Assembly: GCA_021846685.1 (NCBI GenBank)
Contig: JAJZWL010000002.1
Location: 1-64,000 of the forward strand
Origin: a bacterium
GTDB lineage: Bacteria > Patescibacteria > Dojkabacteria > JAKAPS01 > JAJZLI01
Length of the DNA stretch: 64,000 nt
Direction: 5' to 3'
The position numbers and the translations under genes are program-made. Below the pieces are notes generated by a model, which was not told the origin of the DNA, did no database searches, and saw only the letters and a program-made list of their open reading frames with translations. Within the stretch, counting starts at the first letter, position 1, and the number at the start of each line of letters is the position of its first letter. Shown here piece by piece: positions 53,192 through 61,779 of the stretch.

Positions 53192-53968
53192 ATGCCTAAA
53201 AAGAAAGTAGATACAGAACAAAATCAAAATACATCTATACTGAATAAATATATGTTACCTATCTCAATAATTATAGCAGGGGTAATAATTGGAATGGCTA
53301 TATTTATTTCTTCACGAGGAACTTCAAATACAACTCAGAACCTTAATAATACAAATTCTAAAAGTAGTGCAAGTGCTTCACAAACTACTCCTACAAATAA
53401 TACAAATACCAATACTGTAACTGTTTCTCTTGGTTCTAATCCAGTATTAGGAAATATAAAAACTGCAAAAGTGGGTATAGTAGAATTTGGAGATTTTCAG
53501 TGCCCATATTGTAAGGAATTTAATAATTCAGCCTTTCCTACAATTCAAAGTAATTATATTAATAATGGAAAAATAATCTATTCTTTTAGAAATTATCCTC
53601 TAACTACAATACATCCATTATCACTAGGTATGGCTCAAGAATCTGGGTGTTTCGGAGAACAAGGCAAGTTTTGGGAATTTGTCAGTAAAATGTACAGCAC
53701 AAATCAAGATACTAATACTCCTAATGTAGTAGCTCAATATGCCAAAGAAATGGGTTTAAATATGACAGATTATAATAATTGTGTACAAAACGATCCATTT
53801 CAATCTAAAATACAAAATGATATTAACGCTGGAAATAGAATTAATCTACAAGGAACACCCTCATTTGTTATCGGAAAATATAAAAATAATAAAGTAACAG
53901 GACAAATAATACTCGGATCTAGAGCAGTTTCATACTATGAAACTATATTAAGTCAATACTTAAATTAA
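53192..53968 (+). CDS. Membrane-anchored DsbA-like thiol-disulfide oxidoreductase
   Basis: A 258-residue protein with one membrane helix (about 21-41), a Ser/Thr/Asn-rich linker (about 45-80) and a DsbA-type thioredoxin domain (about 82-258). The active site is CPYC (Cys104, Cys107) in FGDFQCPYCKEF, and the cis-Pro loop is LQGTPSFVIG. A Cys pair at about Cys153 and Cys195 may form a second disulfide. It would introduce or isomerise disulfides in exported proteins. It is divergent from gatC and convergent with the Fic-like gene, with a 9-bp overlap at the 3' ends. Confidence 0.9.
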   Translation: MPKKKVDTEQNQNTSILNKYMLPISIIIAGVIIGMAIFISSRGTSNTTQNLNNTNSKSSASASQTTPTNNTNTNTVTVSLGSNPVLGNIKTAKVGIVEFGDFQCPYCKEFNNSAFPTIQSNYINNGKIIYSFRNYPLTTIHPLSLGMAQESGCFGEQGKFWEFVSKMYSTNQDTNTPNVVAQYAKEMGLNMTDYNNCVQNDPFQSKIQNDINAGNRINLQGTPSFVIGKYKNNKVTGQIILGSRAVSYYETILSQYLN

Positions 53969-54967
53969 AAATTTTTCTAATATAGTATATCTTAATCCTC
54001 TTCCATTCCCAAAAGAAGCTAAAATATTTTTATTCTTCATATCATTCAAGTCTCTATATGCAGTCATAGGTGAGATCTTATAGATTCTGGAATATTCCAA
54101 TCTAGAAATATTCTTATTCTCTAAAAGGAAGAAAAAAATATTTTGTTGCCTTTGATTTAACCCAGATATTAACTTATTTGATAAAAATTTTCTTTTTTCT
54201 AAAGAAATATATTTTAAAATATATTGATACTCATCTCTAAAAGCTTTATTTAATATTTCTGATAAATTATTTATCCAAGTATTAATATCCACTGATATAT
54301 CTAAATCCTTTTTATTTTCATAAAATATCTTCAAATAGGGGATATTAGGGAAAAAATCAATATCAAATAACAATAACTTCATTATAACTACTACACTTAA
54401 ATCATTTAATGCACAAAAAGGTTTTAATAAAAAAAGATTATATGTAAGTATAAAAACTTTTAAAATTTTAGGATATTTATCATCTTTATAAAAATTGAAT
54501 AACTCATATAATGAATCATGAATTTTATCATCATCTACAATTTGTTTTTCTTTTAAAAAATCATATTCTCCATTATATGGAAAATCTGCATTTCTTAATT
54601 TACCACTCTCCCAAACCTCTACAGTTTTTTCAGTTAATACTTTATTTATCCTAGAAATAACATTCAAAGAAAAAATATCATTTTTATAGATATCAAAAGA
54701 TGGTATCATTTCATTGCTATTTCGATATCCTGATGTAATATGATTATAAAAATTATCTTCAATTTTATGTAACCCAAGAGCATAGGTTTTAATATCAATC
54801 GTATCAATTTCTAAATTTAATAACTTAGAAAAGTATATAAAATCCTCAATATTGATCTCTTCAGAAACTTTATGTGAAATATCTAGTAATTTAAGTTTAG
54901 AGTTTATTTCTACTAAATTTATTAAATTATTAAATAAATTTAAAGAAATATCACAGTTTAATTGCAT
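53960..54967 (-). CDS. Degenerate Fic-like protein with C-terminal winged helix
   Basis: A 335-residue protein built like Fic-winged-helix regulators. The N-terminal half has INKVLTEKTVEVWESGKLRN, similar to the IN-x-x-L and GK-(Y/L)-R stretch before the Fic core. The core position of HPF-x-x-GNGR reads KPFCALNDL (about 182-190): the catalytic His is Lys and GNGR is lost, so AMP transfer is unlikely. The winged helix (about 268-330) has LNQRQQNIFFFL, ISPMTAYRDLNDM and FGNGRGLRYTI, typical of Fic proteins. It starts 3 bp after ftsZ, so it is co-transcribed with ftsQAZ. A division-linked transcription factor or a catalytically dead scaffold is possible. Confidence 0.65.
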   Translation of the reverse strand: MQLNCDISLNLFNNLINLVEINSKLKLLDISHKVSEEINIEDFIYFSKLLNLEIDTIDIKTYALGLHKIEDNFYNHITSGYRNSNEMIPSFDIYKNDIFSLNVISRINKVLTEKTVEVWESGKLRNADFPYNGEYDFLKEKQIVDDDKIHDSLYELFNFYKDDKYPKILKVFILTYNLFLLKPFCALNDLSVVVIMKLLLFDIDFFPNIPYLKIFYENKKDLDISVDINTWINNLSEILNKAFRDEYQYILKYISLEKRKFLSNKLISGLNQRQQNIFFFLLENKNISRLEYSRIYKISPMTAYRDLNDMKNKNILASFGNGRGLRYTILEKFLI

Positions 54968-54970
54968 AAG

Positions 54971-56155
54971 TTATTTTGAAACTACTTTTCTCAAAAATGC
55001 AGGAGTATCATAATCATCATCTTCATCTTTAACATCAAACCCTGATTTTTTTTGTTCTTGAGGAATAGTATGTGATGAAGAATCATAATCATTATCTTCC
55101 TCTTCAATTGTATCTTTTTCATCATCTACTTTTACTGAAAAATCGTCCTTATGTGTATGTATATAATCAGCATCCCTAATAATTACATCTTGTCTTTCTT
55201 TATCAAATCCAGTTGCTAAAACATTGACTCTAATGGATCCATCTTGAATACTGTCATCAATACTTGCTCCAAATATAATATTAGCTTCTTTATCTGCAGA
55301 TCCAGATATAATGCTAGCGGCATCATCTACTTCATGCATAGATAAATCAGTACCTGCTGTAATATTAAATAAGACACCAGTAGCTCCATTTATAGAAAGT
55401 TCTAATAGGGGACTATTAACTGCTTGTTTTGCTGCTTCCTTTGCCCTATCATCTCCAGTAGATATTCCCATACCCATTAGAGCCGTTCCGGCTTCAACCA
55501 TGATTGATTTAATATCAGCAAAGTCTACATTTATCATACCCGCTTTAGTTATCAATTCAGAAATACTCTTTACTCCTTGTCCTAATATATCATCAACCGT
55601 CTGCATTGCTTCTACAAAAGTAATCTTTTTATCAATTATATCTAATAATCTTTGATTTGGAATAACAATAAGTGTATCAACTTTACCTTTTAAATCTTCA
55701 ATACCCTCAATAGCTGTCTGAGTTCGTCTATTTCCTTCAAAAGCAAATGGTTTTGTAACAACACCTACAGTTAAAGCTCCTAAATTTTTTGCTATACCTG
55801 CAATAACTGGAGAAGCACCAGTTCCTGTTCCTCCTCCCATACCTGCGGTAATAAAGACCATATCAGCTCCTGAAAGAGCATCATGAATAAGATCAATACT
55901 TTCTTCAGCAGCTTGCTTTCCTACTGAAGCAACTCCTCCTGATCCTAATCCTTTAGTGAGTTCACTACCTATCTGAATCTTTGTTTCTGATAAAGAATTT
56001 TTTAATGCTTGGGAGTCTGTATTAATAGCAACAAAATCAACACCTGTAATATTATATACAGATATCATAGTATTAACAGCATTATTACCACCGCCACCAA
56101 CTCCAACTACCTTTATTTTCGCAGAATTATCAAATGCCTGAGGTTTTACCAACAT
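54971..56155 (-). CDS. ftsZ: Cell division protein FtsZ
   Basis: Tubulin-like GTPase that forms the division ring, 394 residues. KVVGVGGGGNNAVNTM and the tubulin signature GMGGGTGTGASPVIAGIAK bind GTP; NVDFADIKSIM carries the T7 catalytic Asp. A variable acidic linker (about 320-375) and a short C-terminal tail (YDTPAFLRKVV) that could bind FtsA follow. It lies 60 bp after ftsA and is followed 3 bp later by the Fic-like gene. Confidence 0.97.
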   Translation of the reverse strand: MLVKPQAFDNSAKIKVVGVGGGGNNAVNTMISVYNITGVDFVAINTDSQALKNSLSETKIQIGSELTKGLGSGGVASVGKQAAEESIDLIHDALSGADMVFITAGMGGGTGTGASPVIAGIAKNLGALTVGVVTKPFAFEGNRRTQTAIEGIEDLKGKVDTLIVIPNQRLLDIIDKKITFVEAMQTVDDILGQGVKSISELITKAGMINVDFADIKSIMVEAGTALMGMGISTGDDRAKEAAKQAVNSPLLELSINGATGVLFNITAGTDLSMHEVDDAASIISGSADKEANIIFGASIDDSIQDGSIRVNVLATGFDKERQDVIIRDADYIHTHKDDFSVKVDDEKDTIEEEDNDYDSSSHTIPQEQKKSGFDVKDEDDDYDTPAFLRKVVSK

Positions 56156-56215
56156 ATTTTGATATATAAAATTTTATAATAAACATTAAACCATAAAAAC
56201 ACTATTAAATCAATA

Positions 56216-57517
56216 TTAAGGAATTAATGTTTTAATCCAGTCAACAAATCCCTTAGCTTTATTACTAAAATCTTTAGATGATACAGAATTTAGAATTTTA
56301 TCTTTTGATAAAGATGCTTCTCCATGATTAACTATCCCCTGAACAGTAGAGAAAGAAGGCCCAGAAATTTCACCATTTAATGCAGAATATTTTGTAGGAT
56401 ATCCAACCCTAGCTGAAGTATTAAAGAATCTTTGTGCCATTTTAGAAATAGAATAAAGCTTTGCGCCCCCACCTGTTAATACAAAACCAGCAGGCATACT
56501 AACATCAAATCCAGCTTTTTTTATATTAGATTTAACATTAAGAAATATCTCATCTATTCTTGCTTCAATAATTTCATCTATCATACTCTTTCTAACTTCA
56601 TCAAATCCTGAATCAGATTCAATTCCAATATCAGAAAGTTTTAATATTAAATCATTATTCATTAATGATGTAGATATATCCTTTTTCGTATATTTACTTT
56701 CTTTATCAGCTTTTTCCTGTCTTTGTTGTGCTTTTTTTATTAAGATAGGGTAATTACATTTTATTTTCTCAGCTTCTTCTATTGTAAGTCTTAATCCTAT
56801 TGCTAAGTCATTTGTAATATTAGCACTTCCTATTGGAATTGAACTTGAAAAAGCAATAGAGTCATCATGATATAGAACTAGATCTGTAACACCAAATCCT
56901 ATATCTAATAAGACTACTCCTAAGTCTTTTTCAGTTTGATTAAGAATTATTTCTGCATCTGCCCATCCAGAGAATACAATATCCACAACTGACAATCCTA
57001 CTTGTGATACACACTTTTTCAAATTATGTAACACCATACTACTCACAGTAATAATATGAGTATCCATCTCTAATCTTATCCCAGACATTCCTATTGGATC
57101 TTTAATTCCTCCTTGAGAATCGACTACATACTCCCTTGCAATAGTATGTAATATCTCAACAGATTGTGGAATAGATACTGCTACAGAACTTTCTCTGACT
57201 CTAGAGATATCCTCATAGGATATTTCATCATTTGATATAGCAATAACACCTTTATTATTAGTACTTGATATTTGTCTGCAACCTAAACTTATATATGCAT
57301 TAGAAACTCTTATTCCAGCCATTCTTTCTGCAGCCTCTAAACTTTCAGATATACAATGAACTGCATCATCTATATTTACAATAACACCTTTCTTAATACC
57401 ACTACTTTTATAGCTAGACACACCTAATACAGAAATATTCTCTTCATCAACATTTATAATTAAAGTTGTAATTTTAGAAGATCCTATATCAATCCCCGTA
57501 ACTATTCCTTTTGACAT
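56216..57517 (-). CDS. ftsA: Cell division protein FtsA
   Basis: Actin-like ATPase that tethers FtsZ to the membrane, 433 residues. GIDIGSSKITTLI is the phosphate-1 motif, VVLLDIGFGVTDLVLYHD the phosphate-2, GGGAKLYSISKMAQ the adenosine motif. The 1C (SHS2) domain is present at about 85-165. The C-terminal KGFVDWIKTLIP resembles the amphipathic membrane-targeting helix. It is 53 bp downstream of ftsQ. Confidence 0.95.
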   Translation of the reverse strand: MSKGIVTGIDIGSSKITTLIINVDEENISVLGVSSYKSSGIKKGVIVNIDDAVHCISESLEAAERMAGIRVSNAYISLGCRQISSTNNKGVIAISNDEISYEDISRVRESSVAVSIPQSVEILHTIAREYVVDSQGGIKDPIGMSGIRLEMDTHIITVSSMVLHNLKKCVSQVGLSVVDIVFSGWADAEIILNQTEKDLGVVLLDIGFGVTDLVLYHDDSIAFSSSIPIGSANITNDLAIGLRLTIEEAEKIKCNYPILIKKAQQRQEKADKESKYTKKDISTSLMNNDLILKLSDIGIESDSGFDEVRKSMIDEIIEARIDEIFLNVKSNIKKAGFDVSMPAGFVLTGGGAKLYSISKMAQRFFNTSARVGYPTKYSALNGEISGPSFSTVQGIVNHGEASLSKDKILNSVSSKDFSNKAKGFVDWIKTLIP

Positions 57518-57570
57518 AATATTTTAATAAATATTAAAAAGTATACATTAATATTTTTATATCTACAATA

Positions 57571-58242
57571 TTAATACTGACAGAAAATTCTACTAAATTC
57601 AACATTTATTACATTACATTTATTATTACTAGTAGTTAATACACCTGTCAATTGATTAATTTGTGTAATTAGTGATTTATGAAAGTTAAATAACACTGTA
57701 GGACCATTATTTAAATATAAAGTCACAATATTATTATTTACTTCATATTTTTTAACAGAAAATATAAATTGTTTAGAAATATCATTAATCAATTTAGACA
57801 TTAATAAAGAATGACTCAAAGTATTAGAATATACAATAGGAATATTGCTTTTATAATAACCTTTTATACTATTACCACTATTTGAGACCCAATAATATCT
57901 CGAATCTACCTTATCTAAATATTCAATATTTTTATTTTTAATATCTATAATCAGGGTAGAGGGATATTTTTTTTCTATATTAATATATGAGACAAATGGA
58001 TACTTAGAAGATATAGCATTTTTAATTTCAGAATTATTTAAAAACAGAATATTATTATTTATGAAATTATTTTTTATAGAATTAGAATACACAGAAGAGT
58101 CATAGATTCCATAAATTTTAACTTTGTGAATTCTAAAAAATATGAAAGAAAACACAATTAAGATAATAATTAATAATACTATAAATATCAAAAAAATATT
58201 GTGATTTATCTTTTTTTTATCTATATATTGATTACTTTTCAT
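57571..58242 (-). CDS. ftsQ: Cell division protein FtsQ/DivIB
   Basis: A 223-residue bitopic protein. A basic N-terminus (DKKKINHN) precedes one membrane helix (about 16-36). The POTRA domain follows with FRIHKVKIYGIYDSSVYS and NAISSKYPFVSYINIEKKYP, where YP-x-x-x-x-x-I-x-x-(R/K)-x-P is the family motif. The beta domain (about 110-223) is weakly conserved, as usual. Position ahead of ftsA and ftsZ supports the call. It is divergent from the pilin-like gene, with only 20 bp between start codons. Confidence 0.88.
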   Translation of the reverse strand: MKSNQYIDKKKINHNIFLIFIVLLIIILIVFSFIFFRIHKVKIYGIYDSSVYSNSIKNNFINNNILFLNNSEIKNAISSKYPFVSYINIEKKYPSTLIIDIKNKNIEYLDKVDSRYYWVSNSGNSIKGYYKSNIPIVYSNTLSHSLLMSKLINDISKQFIFSVKKYEVNNNIVTLYLNNGPTVLFNFHKSLITQINQLTGVLTTSNNKCNVINVEFSRIFCQY

Positions 58243-58256
58243 ATATATACTATATT
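58228..58256 (+). promoter_or_regulatory. Leaderless promoter of the pilin-like gene, inside ftsQ
   Basis: TTGATT at 58228-58233, a 17-nt spacer and TATATT at 58251-58256, 6 nt before the GTG at 58263. The -35 lies inside the 5' end of ftsQ. On the minus strand TATAGT (plus 58249-58254) is 6 nt before the ftsQ ATG, so the two promoters overlap. Confidence 0.55.
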
Positions 58257-58262
58257 ATAATT

Positions 58263-59474
58263 GTGAAACATATAAAAGAAAACAGAAAAGGTCAAGCACT
58301 TATAGTAGTTTTACTTATTGGTATAGTTATCCTCATATTAATAATGACGTTAACCTCTTCTGTTACGAAAAGCCAACAACAAAATAATCAAAATTATGAT
58401 GGACAGCTAGCCTTTACTTCAGCTCAATCTGAAGCTCAAAATGGAGTTAATCAGATTAATAACACAAATAATAATAGTAAAGCTCCTCAAAATATATCCA
58501 CTACAAAGTCTGAATCATGTACTGTATCATCAGCTTCTAGTCTTAAAAATTGTCAGTATAATATTACTTCGAAAGGATTATCTGGGACAACAACAACAGT
58601 AAATCTTCCTCATGGAGTAATGTTACCTATAAATCTACTCTCTTTAACAGGATCAGCTTCCTCAACTAGTAATCTTTCATATACCATTGCAGGAGCCACT
58701 GGTGATTCATTACAATTAATTTATTTAACTGGACCAAGTGGAAGTGAGACTATGAATACTAAAATAATAAGTTCCATTCCTTCTTCCTATACATCGTCTT
58801 TAAGTGGATCAGGGATATCAGTATTATATTTAGAACTCCTTGGAAGCAAAGGAGGTACAGTGACATATTCAGGAACAACCACTTCATCATCTACTACTAC
58901 TACACCACACACAGGGACTGTATATACAGATACGGGTGGATCATGGGGAGGATACTACCCTCCTCAAGGAATATGGAATAGCCCTAATGCTGAAAATGGT
59001 GCAATTAATGGAGTTCCTCTTGTATTTGCAAATCAATTTACATTAACATCTTCGCAAACTGTTACTTTTCATCTATTTACAGATGATACATCAACTATAT
59101 ATTTAAATGGGAATCCAATTTATTTTGATCAAGGTCCATGGAATTCATCTGGAGCAAACGTACTAACTTTTCCATACACTATACCTGCCGGTACAAATAC
59201 CATAGATGTATTTGCAGAAAATACAGATGGACAAAATCCTGTTTCAACTGGTGGACCATATAACCCAGCAGATTTATCATTACAAGCGACTACATCAACA
59301 GGAAACACAATAGTATCAACAAGTAATCCAAGTTCATGGACAGTATATCAACCATCAAGCTCTAATCCATATATTTACAGAGGAACAAATCAATCATCAT
59401 CTGGGACACCAACTGGCCCATATACAACATCAAGTGGAATACCTACTGGTCCTTCATATTTAAATCTACCTTAA
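58263..59474 (+). CDS. Pilin-like surface protein with lectin-type beta domain
   Basis: A 403-residue protein. The N-terminus is basic and then reads KGQALIVVLLIGIVILIL, resembling PilX-type minor pilins with a class III prepilin cleavage before the hydrophobic helix; the usual Glu5 is absent. A Ser/Thr/Asn-rich region follows (about 45-210), then an all-beta region (about 215-345) with TFHLFTDDTSTIYLNGN and TIPAGTNTIDVFAEN, similar to PA14 or fibro-slime type carbohydrate-binding folds. The C-terminus is Ser/Thr/Pro-rich. The GTG start is fixed by the leaderless promoter. A minor pilin or surface adhesin is likely; no pilus assembly genes are nearby. Confidence 0.65.
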   Translation: MKHIKENRKGQALIVVLLIGIVILILIMTLTSSVTKSQQQNNQNYDGQLAFTSAQSEAQNGVNQINNTNNNSKAPQNISTTKSESCTVSSASSLKNCQYNITSKGLSGTTTTVNLPHGVMLPINLLSLTGSASSTSNLSYTIAGATGDSLQLIYLTGPSGSETMNTKIISSIPSSYTSSLSGSGISVLYLELLGSKGGTVTYSGTTTSSSTTTTPHTGTVYTDTGGSWGGYYPPQGIWNSPNAENGAINGVPLVFANQFTLTSSQTVTFHLFTDDTSTIYLNGNPIYFDQGPWNSSGANVLTFPYTIPAGTNTIDVFAENTDGQNPVSTGGPYNPADLSLQATTSTGNTIVSTSNPSSWTVYQPSSSNPYIYRGTNQSSSGTPTGPYTTSSGIPTGPSYLNLP

Positions 59475-59492
59475 ATATAAATTAATCCAATA

Positions 59493-60155
59493 TTATTTAT
59501 TCTTCTGACTTCCTCTTATAACAATCCTTATAAAAAAAGCTGTAATTAAAGTTAATAGAATAAGATATATAATTTCAATTACTACACTATTAAATTGAGA
59601 CAGGAATGCTATTAAGTTTGGATAATACTTTCCTAAAAACAGGCCTAGTATAAGATAAAATACAGTCCATATAATAGTAGCAAATAATGTCGTAGACATA
59701 AATTTATAATACTTAAACCTAAATAAACCTCCTATTACATTAGAAAGTATTCTTAACCCAAAAACCCATCTACCAACAAGAATAGATACAAATCCATGAG
59801 ATAAAAACCATTCCTGTACATCAAGAACTCTCGATTTCGGCATAAAAATATATCTCCCATATTTTTCTATAAAATTTAATCCTTTCCAATATAAAATAGA
59901 GTAGAGTATACTAGCCCCAATAAATGTAGATAATAGTACTACTAAAATTATTGATATCAAATTAACATGTCCTAATGACAGACTATATCCTGCAAGAAAA
60001 AGAAAGAATTCTCCAGGAATAGGCATAGGAACACCCATTTCCTCTAATAATATAAATAAAAATAAAAATAAATAAATATTAGGAAATATTACATAATTAA
60101 TAATATGAGAAATATGTTGTATTGAAATTATTGATAAGAATGTATTAAAAAACAT
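59493..60155 (-). CDS. DedA-family membrane protein
   Basis: A 220-residue protein with about five or six membrane segments. LLEEMGVPMPIPGEFFLFLAG near residue 36 is the DedA reentrant motif (E-x-x-x-P-x-P-G-E), and VGRWVFGLRILSNVIGGLF (in part) is the second conserved arm with its Arg residues. DedA proteins are undecaprenyl-phosphate or lipid flippases in several bacteria, which fits the lipid-carrier-dependent wall and glycan genes elsewhere here. It overlaps the BI-1 gene by one base (TAATG). Confidence 0.92.
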   Translation of the reverse strand: MFFNTFLSIISIQHISHIINYVIFPNIYLFLFLFILLEEMGVPMPIPGEFFLFLAGYSLSLGHVNLISIILVVLLSTFIGASILYSILYWKGLNFIEKYGRYIFMPKSRVLDVQEWFLSHGFVSILVGRWVFGLRILSNVIGGLFRFKYYKFMSTTLFATIIWTVFYLILGLFLGKYYPNLIAFLSQFNSVVIEIIYLILLTLITAFFIRIVIRGSQKNK

Positions 60156-60787
60156 TAACCTTTACCTTTGCCTTGTAAAAAACCTAGTATATTAATCAAA
60201 GCTAGAAATATATTAACAAAATCAAGATATAGAGACAAAGCAGCCATATACTCATTTGTCATATTAGGATTTTCTAAAATATTAGAAATATCATAAAGAA
60301 TAAATCCAGAGAAAATTAATACTACTGCAACTGATATATAAAAATTAAAAATAGGACTTCTAAGAAATATATTAACAATCCCTGCTATAATAATCCCTAC
60401 TAAAGCTATAATCAAAAATACCCAAATTTTAGAATTTACTAAATTAATATTAAAAAAATAGACAATTGATGTAAGAAGTATGAATATAACAGCAGTTATA
60501 GCAAGTGCTTCAAAAATTATTGATCCTGCACCTATACTAAAAAATGAATAAATGATTGGTCCTATTGTTAATCCTGATATAAAAGTAAATGCAAAAAGCA
60601 AAATTGGTGCTAATGTGGGTCTATTCCTTACAAAACCGATTCCGAATATTAATGCAAACTCTATAATTATAAGTATAAGAAATAATCCAGATGGAACATA
60701 TTTTGATAAATACACCCCAAATACGGCTACAATTAAGGATAATGTGAATATTGTTAAAACTCTAGTTAAAAAACTTGTTTGCACCAT
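60155..60787 (-). CDS. Bax inhibitor-1 family (YbhL/YccA-like) membrane protein
   Basis: A 210-residue protein with seven hydrophobic helices. PILLFAFTFISGLTIGPIIY and FSGFILYDISNILENPNM match BI-1/YccA: the D-x-x-x-I-x-x motif and Asp in the last helices fit the calcium/pH-sensing pair. The terminal ALSLYLDFVNIFLALINILG is the family signature end. Bacterial members are linked to calcium leak and FtsH regulation. It shares one base with dedA. Confidence 0.9.
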   Translation of the reverse strand: MVQTSFLTRVLTIFTLSLIVAVFGVYLSKYVPSGLFLILIIIEFALIFGIGFVRNRPTLAPILLFAFTFISGLTIGPIIYSFFSIGAGSIIFEALAITAVIFILLTSIVYFFNINLVNSKIWVFLIIALVGIIIAGIVNIFLRSPIFNFYISVAVVLIFSGFILYDISNILENPNMTNEYMAALSLYLDFVNIFLALINILGFLQGKGKG

Positions 60788-60846
60788 GAATCTAATTTTA
60801 TCATAACTTAGAAAAAAAACAAAAATCTGATAAAATATACTAATAT

Positions 60847-60918
60847 GCCGATATAGCTTAAATGGTAAAGCATCACTTTCGTAAAGTGGAGTTAGCAGTT
60901 CGATTCTGCTTTTCGGCT
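60847..60918 (+). tRNA. tRNA-Thr (anticodon CGT)
   Basis: A cloverleaf folds: acceptor GCCGATA with TTTCGGC (one T-T mismatch), D arm GCTT/AAGC, anticodon stem TCACT/AGTGG with loop TTCGTAA giving anticodon CGT, T arm AGCAG-TTCGATT-CTGCT. No CCA is encoded. A TATACT lies 5 nt before the first base, so the primary transcript may need little or no 5' trimming. Confidence 0.93.
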
Positions 60919-60931
60919 TTTAAAATACAAT

Positions 60932-61003
60932 GTGAGAGTAGTTCAGTGGTAGAATGCTTCCTTCCCAAGGAAGAGGTCGCGGGTTCGAATCCCGTTTCTC
61001 ACT
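60932..61003 (+). tRNA. tRNA-Gly (anticodon CCC)
   Basis: Acceptor GTGAGAG with TTCTCAC (last pair G-T), D arm GTTC/GAAT, anticodon stem CTTCC/GGAAG with loop TTCCCAA giving CCC, T arm GCGGG-TTCGAAT-CCCGT. It lies 13 bp after tRNA-Thr and is probably co-transcribed. CCA is not encoded. Confidence 0.94.
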
Positions 61004-61091
61004 TTGATATACTAAAATCACACCAATTAAATAATCAAGGTAAATAAAGAAATTTCACTTTACTGAGTTTAACTTAAGTCTAATAAAAAAA

Positions 61092-61613
61092 CTATGATTC
61101 AGAAGGAACAATTCCTGTAACTTCTATTTTAGAAAGCACTTTTTGAAAATACACTCTCAAATATAATTTTGATTTTCCTATATAAAAATATATAAGGTAT
61201 GAATTATTTATCTGTTTTACAAATTTTATATTTTCTCCAATATTATAAATTCCTAAAGATTTTTTTATATCTAATACATAATCTTTACTCTGATATTTTG
61301 CATATAAACTATTCATATAATTTTGAGATAAGATATTTGAAATATTTTGATTATCTTTATACAAATCAGTAAATGCTATTTTTATAGCTTTTTCTTCAGG
61401 ATTTAAAGTTACTACATTTTTATTACTTTTAATATTGTTTTGAGTATAACTAAATTTAATAAATTTAGAATGAGATAAAAAGTCTGAATTTGCAATATAT
61501 TTAAATATCAATCCAAACAAAAAATTAAATGCTACTACACCAATTAGAATAAAAAAACATAATTCTATAAAAAATGATATTTCCTCTGAATTCTCTCTAA
61601 TCTTATTACCCAT
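61092..61613 (-). CDS. Hypothetical membrane-anchored protein
   Basis: A 173-residue protein that I do not recognise. A charged N-terminus (GNKIRENSEE) precedes one membrane helix (about 13-38). The rest (about 45-173) is predicted outside, with LNPEEKAIKIAFTDLYKDNQ and a basic beta-rich end (SKLYLRVYFQKVLSKIEVTG). It lies between tRNA-Gly and tRNA-Asp on the opposite strand to the first. It could be related to the other small membrane-anchored proteins at 61780 and 62307 in topology, but no sequence similarity is obvious. Confidence 0.65.
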   Translation of the reverse strand: MGNKIRENSEEISFFIELCFFILIGVVAFNFLFGLIFKYIANSDFLSHSKFIKFSYTQNNIKSNKNVVTLNPEEKAIKIAFTDLYKDNQNISNILSQNYMNSLYAKYQSKDYVLDIKKSLGIYNIGENIKFVKQINNSYLIYFYIGKSKLYLRVYFQKVLSKIEVTGIVPSES

Positions 61614-61661
61614 TTAAAAATTATACCAAAAAAGAGATTAAAAAGGATAGTTATTTTTAAT

Positions 61662-61735
61662 CGGTTGTGAACGGATTCGAACCGTCGATCTTCTCCGTGA
61701 CAGGGAGACATGTTAGGCCACTACACCACACAACC
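61662..61735 (-). tRNA. tRNA-Asp (anticodon GTC)
   Basis: On the minus strand, acceptor GGTTGTG with CACAACC, D arm GTGT-type stem, anticodon stem TCTCC/GGAGA with loop CTGTCAC giving GTC, and T arm GACGG-TTCGAAT-CCGTT. CCA is not encoded. It lies between two membrane-anchored protein genes. Confidence 0.95.
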
Positions 61736-61779
61736 TTATATAAAGAATAATGAATTATTACATAAAAACTACTTTTTTA

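Noticed and set aside
60862..61047. 61-codon open frame across the tRNA-Thr and tRNA-Gly genes
   Set aside because: It reads through two well-folded tRNAs; the sequence is explained by those genes.
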